This document shows, one piece after another, positions 1-5,778 of a stretch of 12,176 nucleotides of DNA (positions within the stretch are counted from its first letter, which is position 1; every line of letters starts with the position of its first letter). The stretch is from Acidobacteriota bacterium. Its GTDB lineage: Bacteria > Acidobacteriota > UBA6911 > RPQK01 > JADFOI01. Position numbers and translations under genes: made by a program. Below the pieces are notes generated by a model. The model did not search any database and had not been told where the DNA came from. It was given only the letters and a program-made list of their open reading frames with translations. The stretch spans positions 1 through 12,176 of the forward strand of contig JAPUKI010000221.1 of the NCBI GenBank assembly GCA_027295745.1. The letters are read 5' to 3'.

Positions 1-2
1 TG

Positions 3-56
3 ATGGGGATTGCGGGCGATCTCTGTGTTCCTCGTCGTCGCCGATGTCCCTGACAT
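3..56 (-). CDS. Possible 5' end of an unidentified gene (partial)
   Basis: An ATG at 56-54 on the minus strand is preceded by a purine-rich stretch containing AGGAGG about five bases upstream, which is a good ribosome binding site. The frame stays open to the window edge and reads MSGTSATTRNTEIARNPH. Only 18 codons are visible, so no family can be assigned. It would lie downstream of the polyprenyl synthase gene on the same strand, about 80 bases after its stop. The Shine-Dalgarno-like sequence falls in GAGG-rich low-complexity DNA, so the match may be accidental. Confidence 0.3.
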   Translation of the reverse strand, partial: MSGTSATTRNTEIARNPH

Positions 57-58
57 CG
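42..58. other. Short perfect inverted repeat
   Basis: CGATGTC and GACATCG form a perfect 7-base-pair stem around a CCT loop. No T-run follows on either strand, so it does not look like a classical intrinsic terminator. It overlaps the possible start codon of the partial gene at the left edge. Confidence 0.4.
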
Positions 59-138
59 CCTCCTCCTCGCGCCTTGACCTCGCCTCACAAGACCCATCAG
101 CAAACGTTACCGTATTTATGGAACGAGGCACTGAGGGT

Positions 139-1137
139 TCATTGCTCCCGATCGAGCACAAAATCGGCAAGCTTCAGTAAAGCCTCGCGATAAATTGAGT
201 CGGGAAAAGCCATCATAGCTCTTTTGGCCTCTAGCACGTATTCCTCGGCAAGATCTTGTAACTCACTTAAGGTTCCGTAGGCCCGAACCATCTCCAGGAT
301 CCGCTTCTTGTTTGCTGGGCTGAAGTTCTGAGTCCGCACCACGTCACGAAGGAAATCTCGTTCTTTCAGATCCGCACGTTCCATCAGATAGATGATCGGC
401 AAGGTTGTCTTCCCTTCTTCGAGATCCCTCAGAACCGGTTTCCCCAGCGTGTCTTCATTTGAAGTGTAGTCAAGCAGGTCATCAATCAACTGGAAAGCCA
501 TTCCCACAGAACGACCATAAGTCTCCAGGTTCTGTTCTTTCTCCTCATCCACGTTTGCCAATATGGCGCCTAAGCGCCCACAACTAGCGAACAGATCAGC
601 CGTCTTCCGTCGACAGATCTCCAACTGCTCCTCGACCGAGATGTTGAGGCGGCCATGCTGCTCCCACTGAATCAACTCCCCTTCCACCAGCCTTCGAGTG
701 ACGTCGATCAAAAGATCCAATACCCGAAAGTCTCGCAGTTTCAGCGCCAGAAAAAATGAGGTCATGTACAACCAGTCCCCCATCAACACCGTAACTTGAT
801 TTCCCCACCGAGCGTTCACAGAGGACTGTCCACGGCGAATTTCGGCGTTGTCAATGATGTCATCATGAACCAGCGTCGCCACATGAAGCAGTTCAACGAC
901 CATGCCCAAGATAACCGCCGAACCGCCTTCATACCCACACAGCTTTGAGGAGAGAAGTAAAAGGACAGGACGGAAGCGTTTGCCTCCACAGTTGTGAAGA
1001 TATCGATTGATGTCATCGACAAGGGGAAAGGCTGAGCTGCTTTCTCTCTTCAGAGCATCTTCCACTTCCTGCAGCTCGCTCTCTAGCAGTTTGAATATAT
1101 CCTTGGAAGTCAAGGAAACACTGGAAACGGTTTTCAT
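139..1137 (-). CDS. ispB: Long-chain polyprenyl diphosphate synthase (IspB-like)
   Basis: This is a trans-isoprenyl diphosphate synthase. It adds isopentenyl diphosphate units to an allylic starter to make the polyprenyl side chain of quinones. In the 332-residue form the conserved elements are visible: GKRFRP near residue 52, the first aspartate-rich motif DDIID at 92-96 and the second motif DDLLDY at 219-224, followed by the GKP and EGKTTLPI region. The position five residues before the first motif is Ala, not a bulky aromatic, which in this family suggests a long product (inference). The ATG at 1137 is preferred over an upstream start at 1197 because GGGGAG lies just before it and the upstream extension runs into heptamer repeats. 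It is last in the larC-metG-tatD direction but is separated from tatD by a 238-base repeat spacer. The product could instead be hepta-, octa- or nonaprenyl diphosphate. Confidence 0.9.
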   Translation of the reverse strand: MKTVSSVSLTSKDIFKLLESELQEVEDALKRESSSAFPLVDDINRYLHNCGGKRFRPVLLLLSSKLCGYEGGSAVILGMVVELLHVATLVHDDIIDNAEIRRGQSSVNARWGNQVTVLMGDWLYMTSFFLALKLRDFRVLDLLIDVTRRLVEGELIQWEQHGRLNISVEEQLEICRRKTADLFASCGRLGAILANVDEEKEQNLETYGRSVGMAFQLIDDLLDYTSNEDTLGKPVLRDLEEGKTTLPIIYLMERADLKERDFLRDVVRTQNFSPANKKRILEMVRAYGTLSELQDLAEEYVLEAKRAMMAFPDSIYREALLKLADFVLDREQ

Positions 1138-1181
1138 ACTTTCTCCCCTTTGGCCTTTTGCCCGCGCTAATATACCAATCC

Positions 1182-1415
1182 AAGTGCCAAGTTCCAAGTT
1201 CGAAGTTGCAGGAGGCAGGAGGTAGGAGACAGGAGGACTGAGAACTGAGGACTGAGGACTGAGATCAGGTTTCGGATTTCGAGTTTGTTGGGGATTTGGG
1301 ATTTGGGATTTCCGACGGCCTTCGGCCGCCGGTGGTCTGCTGTCAGCGGTCTTCTCTGTTGTCAGCTGTCAGGTGTCAGCTGTCAGCGGTCCTGTCAGCG
1401 GTCAGCTGTCTGAGG
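1182..1415. repeat. Mosaic heptamer tandem array between tatD and ispB
   Basis: From 1182 to 1349 the DNA divides into 24 consecutive 7-base units with no loss of register. The unit changes along the array: AAGTTCC-like (1182-1209), AGGAGGC-like (1210-1237), CTGAGGA-like (1238-1265), transitional units, ATTTGGG-like (1294-1314), a GC-rich palindromic part (1315-1335), then TCAGCTG-like. After a 2-base slip near 1350-1361 the TCAGCTG family continues to 1408, with a 5-base unit at 1390-1394. The array enters the 3' end of tatD, whose last dozen codons and TGA stop are made of repeat units. There are no unique spacers, so this is not CRISPR. Short tandem repeats of this kind are known from other bacteria (for example cyanobacterial STRR heptamers), but the function here is unknown. 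Confidence 0.85.
1312..1332. repeat. GC-rich palindrome (REP-like hairpin) inside the heptamer array
   Basis: CGGCC and GGCCG pair around a TTC loop (1316-1328). After a single A/C mismatch, CCG and CGG add three outer base pairs. There is no T-run on either side, so it is not a convincing terminator. It lies in the spacer between tatD and the polyprenyl synthase gene. Confidence 0.45.
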
Positions 1416-2179
1416 AACAGTCGCTTGAAGTTTGTCTTCGTAAGGACACCCATTTCTTCTGAGGTTGTTCGGCGAACTTTCCCCAGCACTTCGCTCACCT
1501 TCGGCAGGAAGGAAGGCTCGTTGCGTTTGCTTCGAAAGGGGACTGGCGCCAGAAAGGGAGAGTCAGTCTCAATGAGTAATCGCTCAGCTGGGATCTGGCG
1601 GGCGATCTCTCGCAGATCCTCCGCCTTCCGAAAGGTCAGAATTCCACCGAAGGAGATGTAGAAACCGAGACGGAGACAGCGTTCTGCCGTCTCTAGGTCA
1701 GCTGTAAAACAGTGCAGCACACCCCCGCGACCTTGAGAAAACTCTTCCTCTAGAATCTGACACGTCAAAGCTTCTGCTTTCCGACAATGGATGATAACGG
1801 GCTTATCGGCTGCCCGAGCACATCGCAGCTGCTGTCTGAAAGCCTCGATTTGTTGGGAACGGGGAGAATGGTGGTAGTGAAAATCCAATCCAATTTCCCC
1901 CCAGCCTAAAATCTTGGAGTGTTCCGAGAGCCGCTGTATCTCCTCTCCCAGTGCATCGTTATAAAAGCGGGCATCGTGAGGGTGGACACCGATACTCCCG
2001 TACAAACAGTCATGGTCTTCCAGAAGCCGCAGAAAGGTGGCAATACTCTCCACTCCCTCCGAGACACAGCCGATGGTCAAAATAGTGGATACACCGGCAT
2101 CCTTCGCTCTCTGGAGAACCTCCTCTAGATCTGGTTGAAAATCCGAGGAATCGAGATGGGCATGAGAGTCAATGAACAT
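1376..2179 (-). CDS. tatD: TatD-family metal-dependent deoxyribonuclease
   Basis: This is a TIM-barrel metallohydrolase of the TatD/YcfH/YabD group, with cytosolic 3'-5' exonuclease or DNase activity in characterised members. The metal ligands are in place: HAHLD at the N terminus (His6, His8), GEIGLDF (Glu95), IIHCR (His131), LHCF (His156) and ETDSPFLAPVP (Asp206), followed by the family signature KRNEP at 218-222. At 267 residues it is slightly longer than usual. The extra tail, about the last nine residues (LTADRTADS), is encoded by units of the adjacent heptamer array, which also supplies the TGA stop. The start ATG overlaps the metG stop by one base (TAATG), so translation is probably coupled to metG. 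The metG-tatD gene order is widespread in bacteria. Confidence 0.93.
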   Translation of the reverse strand: MFIDSHAHLDSSDFQPDLEEVLQRAKDAGVSTILTIGCVSEGVESIATFLRLLEDHDCLYGSIGVHPHDARFYNDALGEEIQRLSEHSKILGWGEIGLDFHYHHSPRSQQIEAFRQQLRCARAADKPVIIHCRKAEALTCQILEEEFSQGRGGVLHCFTADLETAERCLRLGFYISFGGILTFRKAEDLREIARQIPAERLLIETDSPFLAPVPFRSKRNEPSFLPKVSEVLGKVRRTTSEEMGVLTKTNFKRLFLRQLTADRTADS

Positions 2180-4110
2180 TACTGCAGTCTAGCGCCGAGT
2201 GTGACTGGCTCATTGAAAGTGACGAGAACCGGCTTGCCCTTGTTAGAGGCTGCCACAAGCATTCCATTCGATTCAACACCCATAAGTTTGACAGACTTCA
2301 GATTGGTCACAACTGCTACCAGACGACCTGGTAATGCTTCAGGAGTGTACTCCTTACCGATCCCTGCCACTATCTGACGAACGTCTGATCCAACGTCCAC
2401 CTGTATCTTTACCAGCTTGTCTGATTTGGGAACTCTTTCCGCCGAAACGATCTTTCCCACCCTCATCTCCACCTTGGCAAAGTCTTCTATATCGATCTCG
2501 TCTTTCTTCGAGATCACACCGGCCTTCTCCTCTTCCCGAGCAGCAGCTTCCCTCTTCTGCTTTCTTTCCTCGACATCCCTCATGAATTCATGTGGATCGA
2601 TTCGTGGGTAGACTGCCGTAACCTTACCGATTGGAGAGTCCTTTACTAACTCCCCCCACTTCAACTGGGTGATCCTGTGGTCCTCAAGAGACTTGGAGAT
2701 CCCCAGTTGTTTGAGGATTGAGGCGGCCCCAGTCGGAATAATGGGAGCCATTAAAACAGTTATGATCCGCAGGGTCTCAGCCGCATGATAGAGCACGGTT
2801 CCCAGCCGAGCTGTCCTGGAAGAATCCTCCGCCATAGCCCAGGGCTCGTTCGCAACAATGTATTTATTAACCAGGGAAATCAGTTCCCAAACAGTGTCAA
2901 GGGCTTTTTTGATTTGAAGACTGTCAAACTTCTCACGATAAAGAGCAATCGTCTCGCTACTGAAATCCCTGAGTTCCTCATCCATCGCTTCAGGCTCCCC
3001 GCACTCTGGGATTTTCGCGTCGAAATATGTCTTAATCATGGTCAGCGTCCGATTCGACAAGTTTCCCAGGTCGTTAGCCAAGTCACTGTTCACTCGCTTC
3101 AGGAGAAGGTTATAGGAAAAGTTTCCATCAGCACCGATGGGTATCTCTCGAAGCAGGAAGTACTTGACATAATCGGGATGAAGCAAATCGCTCAACTCAG
3201 CTGCGGTGATGGTATTGCCGCGGGACTTGGACATCTTTTCACCATCTACGGTCCACCATCCATTGGTTAAGATATGGTGGGGTGGCTCTAACCCAGCTGC
3301 AATCAGAAAGGCCGGCCAATAAACGGCGTGAAAGCGCAAAATATCTTTGCCGATCAATTGGACATCTGCAGGCCAATACGCGGCAAAGGTTTCGGGTTGA
3401 CTCGCAAAACCAATACCCGAAAGGTAGCCTGTGAGGGCATCAAACCAGACGTAAAAGATGTGTTTTTCATCTCCGGGCACTGGGATTCCCCAGCTAAAGG
3501 ATGTCCGGCTGATGCTCAGATCTCTAAGACCCCCCTTGACAAAGCTGACAATCTCGTTCATCCGGGTTGCGGGGATGACAAAGTCCGGATTGGACTCGTA
3601 AAAGTTCAGAAGCTTTTCCTGGAAGGCTGAGAGTTTAAAGAAATAGCTCTCCTCTGTCATAAACTCGGTATCACGCCCACAGTCGGGGCAAGTTTTCCCA
3701 TTTTCAGGTATATAGGCTTCACAATTGACACAGTAATTTCCACTGTATTCGCCCAGGTAGATGAAATTGTTCTCTTTAATTCTTTCAAAAATCTCTACCA
3801 CGGCTGCCCGGTGTCGCTTTTCCGTCGTTCGGATAAATTCATCGAAACTCAGGCCCAATTTTTTCCAGGCCTGCCGAAAAGTGGCCGCGTAAGTGTTGGT
3901 GAACTTTTGAGGAGCCATGCCTTGTTGGCGGGCAGCCCTCTCAATCTTGAGCCCGTGTTCGTCCGTACCCGTGAGAGAGCAGACCTCCAGACCGCACATC
4001 CGCTTGTAACGAGCAATCGCATCGGAGAGGACGGATGTATAGATGTGTCCCACATGGGGGACTCCGTTGACGTAATAGAGAGGAGTAGTCAGATAGAATG
4101 TGTCACTCAT
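2179..4110 (-). CDS. metG: Methionyl-tRNA synthetase
   Basis: This enzyme charges initiator and elongator tRNA-Met with methionine in the cytosol. It is a class I synthetase of 643 residues. Visible elements are the HIGH motif as HVGH (19-22), a zinc knuckle with four cysteines (127, 130, 141, 144) in the connective-peptide region, the catalytic loop KMSKS (292-296), a helical anticodon-binding domain (about 340-500), a charged linker (about 510-535), and a C-terminal EMAPII/Trbp111-type tRNA-binding domain from about 540, starting EDFAKVEMRVGKI. The ATG at 4110 is chosen over an in-frame TTG at 4122 because the resulting N terminus (MSDTFYLTTPLYYVN) matches the family and AAGG lies just upstream. 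Its first eight bases overlap the end of larC, and its stop overlaps the start of tatD by one base. Confidence 0.96.
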   Translation of the reverse strand: MSDTFYLTTPLYYVNGVPHVGHIYTSVLSDAIARYKRMCGLEVCSLTGTDEHGLKIERAARQQGMAPQKFTNTYAATFRQAWKKLGLSFDEFIRTTEKRHRAAVVEIFERIKENNFIYLGEYSGNYCVNCEAYIPENGKTCPDCGRDTEFMTEESYFFKLSAFQEKLLNFYESNPDFVIPATRMNEIVSFVKGGLRDLSISRTSFSWGIPVPGDEKHIFYVWFDALTGYLSGIGFASQPETFAAYWPADVQLIGKDILRFHAVYWPAFLIAAGLEPPHHILTNGWWTVDGEKMSKSRGNTITAAELSDLLHPDYVKYFLLREIPIGADGNFSYNLLLKRVNSDLANDLGNLSNRTLTMIKTYFDAKIPECGEPEAMDEELRDFSSETIALYREKFDSLQIKKALDTVWELISLVNKYIVANEPWAMAEDSSRTARLGTVLYHAAETLRIITVLMAPIIPTGAASILKQLGISKSLEDHRITQLKWGELVKDSPIGKVTAVYPRIDPHEFMRDVEERKQKREAAAREEEKAGVISKKDEIDIEDFAKVEMRVGKIVSAERVPKSDKLVKIQVDVGSDVRQIVAGIGKEYTPEALPGRLVAVVTNLKSVKLMGVESNGMLVAASNKGKPVLVTFNEPVTLGARLQ

Positions 4111-4903
4111 AACCTTGATCAATGATCTGTTTCAGAATGTTTCGTCGCAGTGTTTTCAAAGGAATATCCAATCTTTCAGCAATGGCCTTCAGATCTTCAT
4201 ATTCGGGTGCCATACTGACAATTTCTCCCTTGTAACGGGCAATCTTTAGTGTCACCGTTCCGTATTCAGTCTCCATCGGCTTGAGTTCACGACTCAAAAT
4301 CCATCTCTTCCAGGGACTCCATCGAACGCCCAGCGTGGTCGTTTCGCGAAAGATCAGTTCTGCCATCCGCTCTCGATCCGGCTGTTGGCAAAGAACTGAA
4401 ATCTTTACCCCAGGACGACCTTTCTTCATTTGCAGGGGAGTGAAATAGGCGTCCAGGGCATTCTCTCTGAGGGCTAACTCCAGAAAATGCCCAAACATCT
4501 CGCCATCCATGTCGTCGATGTTGGCCTCCAAAAGACAGATCTCTTCCTCTTGCCATGCCCCATTGCCCTCCGCAGGGGCCCCTCCGGAGGCATCTGCTTC
4601 CATCCTTCGCCCCAGGACCAATCTTAGCATGTTAGGGATCTCTTCAAATTCCCTGTCACCGGCGCCAAACCCCCATTTTTCGTACCGGAACACAGAGGAA
4701 GTGCTCCATTCCTCCACCAAAGTTGTCACGATGGCAGCCCCGGTGGGTGTGGTGAGCTCGGCCTGCACTTGGCCCAGAAAGACCGGGAACCCTGTCACCA
4801 TCTCCGCGGTCGCAGGCGCAGGAACAGGCCATGTTCCGTGTGAGAAAGTGACCGTTCCACCACCCAGATTCAGAGGAGCACTGTCGAAGGACTCCACTCC
4901 CAA
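4103..4903 (-). CDS. larC: LarC C-terminal part (nickel-pincer cofactor chelatase), downstream of an in-frame TAG
   Basis: LarC inserts nickel into pyridinium-3,5-bisthiocarboxylate mononucleotide to finish the nickel-pincer nucleotide of lactate racemase and related enzymes. This 266-codon stretch directly follows the TAG at 4906-4904 in the same frame. Recognisable segments are the SAPLNLGGGTV stretch (8-18), the PVPAPAT segment (27-32), TTPTGAA (51-57), and the LarC2-type region with ANIDDMDGE (127-135) and QMKKGRPGV (158-166). No other stop or frameshift is present, so the frame appears to have been under selection until recently. If expressed alone it would need to start at the TTG right after the TAG or at a nearby GTG, and no good ribosome binding site is seen. 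Its TGA stop lies inside the first codons of metG. Confidence 0.85.
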   Translation of the reverse strand: MGVESFDSAPLNLGGGTVTFSHGTWPVPAPATAEMVTGFPVFLGQVQAELTTPTGAAIVTTLVEEWSTSSVFRYEKWGFGAGDREFEEIPNMLRLVLGRRMEADASGGAPAEGNGAWQEEEICLLEANIDDMDGEMFGHFLELALRENALDAYFTPLQMKKGRPGVKISVLCQQPDRERMAELIFRETTTLGVRWSPWKRWILSRELKPMETEYGTVTLKIARYKGEIVSMAPEYEDLKAIAERLDIPLKTLRRNILKQIIDQGYE

Positions 4904-4906
4904 CTA
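4904..4906 (-). other. In-frame amber codon inside larC
   Basis: On the coding strand the sequence reads CAG TAG TTG GGA. Protein before and after it aligns continuously with LarC: ...VGAGLGFQ, stop, LGVESFDSAPLNLGGG..., where typical LarC reads like VGAAIGLELLGVE. The stop takes the place of a residue that I recall as commonly Leu. One base change, TAG to TTG (position 4905), would restore a normal FQLLGVE. The options are recent inactivation, base error, stop-codon readthrough, or a naturally split gene. TAG is also the apparent normal stop of the genes ending at 8829 and 10033. Confidence 0.85.
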
Positions 4907-5329
4907 CTGGAACCCGAGACCGGCGCCTACGCTATCCACGATGGCATCAACGGCTCCAACTTCATGAAAGTGAACCTCGTCCAGGGAAGTATGATGGACT
5001 TTGGCTTCAGCCTCCCCCAGCCGGCTGAAAATCGAGCCGGCCGTTTGTTTCACCCAAGAGTCGAGCTCGCTCTCCTCAATCAACTGCCGAATCTCTCTCA
5101 ACCCTCTCCTGTGATGGTGGTGGGAGGACTCACTGGTCTGGACCTGGAAATTGATCCCCAGAATACTTTGACGGACCGTCTCTTCCGCCACCAGCTCATA
5201 CTCCTCCAGGTTCAGCTTGCCAAGCTCCTTTCTCAAATGTTCCAAGGGCAACCCCAGATGAATGAGAGCCCCCAGAATCATATCGCCACTCACTCCATTA
5301 AAGGGGTCGAAATGAAGTAATTTACTCAT
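4904..5329 (-). CDS. larC: LarC N-terminal part, ending at an in-frame TAG
   Basis: This is the first 141 residues of LarC, starting MSKLLHFDPFNGVSGDM, which matches the usual opening (D-x-F-x-G-x-S-G-D-M). A His-rich run (His70-73, within SSHHHHRRG) is a plausible nickel-binding stretch and is typical of the family. It is followed by VHFHEVGAVDAI (119-130), a strong LarC motif. The reading frame stops at TAG after Gln141, although LarC proteins are about 400 residues long. With the downstream part the total is 408 codons, the normal length. The ATG at 5329 is chosen because the open frame further upstream (to 5632) consists of octamer repeats and REP-like DNA. The ribosome binding site is weak. 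No larB, larE or larA is in the window. Confidence 0.85.
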   Translation of the reverse strand: MSKLLHFDPFNGVSGDMILGALIHLGLPLEHLRKELGKLNLEEYELVAEETVRQSILGINFQVQTSESSHHHHRRGLREIRQLIEESELDSWVKQTAGSIFSRLGEAEAKVHHTSLDEVHFHEVGAVDAIVDSVGAGLGFQ

Positions 5330-5344
5330 AAGGTTATGGCATCT

Positions 5345-5482
5345 GGGCCGTCGTGGGGTTGTGATTTCGTGACGTCTTCCTCTTACGAATGGACCACTAT
5401 ACTGCAGATTGTGCATTCGTGCTCTTGTGCTTTCGTGCGGTCGTGAAGTAGTGCATTCGTCCTTTCGTGCTGTCGTGCATTC
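5345..5482 (+). repeat. Octamer tandem array, forward orientation
   Basis: Eight-base units of consensus GTGCNTTC lie in perfect register at 5411-5482 (nine units, including GTGCATTC three times and GTGCGGTC once). A second segment at 5345-5376 has four degenerate units (for example GTGATTTC and GTGACGTC). A 34-base non-repeat stretch (5377-5410) separates the two segments. The array lies in the divergent spacer upstream of larC. There are no spacers of CRISPR type. Confidence 0.8.
5396..5401 (-). promoter_or_regulatory. Candidate -10 element for the larC operon
   Basis: TATAGT is read on the minus strand in the short non-repeat stretch that interrupts the octamer array, about 67 bases before the larC start. 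No convincing -35 hexamer is seen at the right distance. It is suggested only because this is the one non-repetitive part of the larC upstream region. Confidence 0.2.
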
Positions 5483-5515
5483 GAAAGTCCTTGTGCTCCA
5501 AGCATTCCCTCCCAT

Positions 5516-5591
5516 ATTCGCGGCCTGAGGCCGCTCCCACATTCTCCAAACCGCAAGCACCAGAAGGTGGGAGGCACTTGTGCCAAGGCAC
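5516..5591. repeat. REP-like palindromes in opposite orientation
   Basis: At 5516-5540, read on the minus strand, GTGGGA is followed by the palindrome GCGGCCTCAGGCCGC and then GAAT. This is very close in form to the GTGGGAGCGG...CGCGAAT REP elements known from Pseudomonas. At 5567-5584, on the plus strand, another GTGGGA is followed by the palindrome GGCACTTGTGCC, which overlaps a second palindrome (GTGCC-AA-GGCAC, 5580-5591). A third, weaker GTGGGA head is on the minus strand at about 5638-5643. Two such elements facing each other resemble a REPIN. The rest of the 5330-5778 spacer outside the repeats holds nothing I can identify. Confidence 0.55.
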
Positions 5592-5712
5592 TTGAGGTGT
5601 CGAATCCGAAGGAGATATCTGTAGCAGGCCAATCTTGTCCCACAAGCTCAAACCTGCTGCTCAGATGGGCTAGCCAGGACCAAATCACAGCCTGAGAAAA
5701 GCATGATCCCAC

Positions 5713-5744
5713 GACCGCACGAATGCACGACCGCACGAATTTTG
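5713..5744 (-). repeat. Octamer tandem array, inverted orientation
   Basis: Read on the minus strand, the units are GTGCGGTC, GTGCATTC and GTGCGGTC plus a degenerate edge unit. The first three are identical to units of the forward array at 5411-5482. It therefore forms an inverted partner of that array, with about 230 bases of REP-like and unidentified DNA between them. Confidence 0.75.
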
Positions 5745-5771
5745 CCCTCAATGGGGGGGTTCGCTTATCAT
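5742..5771 (+). promoter_or_regulatory. Candidate sigma70-type promoter for argS
   Basis: TTGCCC (5742-5747) and TATCAT (5766-5771) are separated by 18 bases, an acceptable -35/-10 pair. The argS ATG at 5779 is only seven bases after the -10, so transcription from here would give an almost leaderless message. That would fit the lack of a Shine-Dalgarno sequence before argS. This is pattern matching only. Confidence 0.25.
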
Positions 5772-5778
5772 TACGCCT

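Noticed and set aside
1182..1415. CRISPR array
   Set aside because: Units are 7 bases long and contiguous, with no unique spacers and no cas genes. The same reasoning excludes the arrays at 5345-5482 and 9912-10038.
4904..4906. Genome-wide reassignment of TAG
   Set aside because: TAG appears to end the exported protein gene (8827-8829) and the thiE-like gene (10033-10035) at sensible positions, and no other gene in the window contains an internal TAG.
4890..4920. Programmed frameshift in larC as in Lactobacillus
   Set aside because: Sequence before and after the stop is in the same frame, so no frame change is needed; only the TAG itself must be bypassed.
5330..5632. N-terminal extension of the larC frame by 101 codons
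   Set aside because: The extension is encoded by octamer repeats and REP-like palindromes. The LarC family begins at the Met encoded at 5329.
5383..5751. Minus-strand open frames rich in Thr, Arg and His
   Set aside because: They are translations of the octamer arrays and have no start site or family resemblance.
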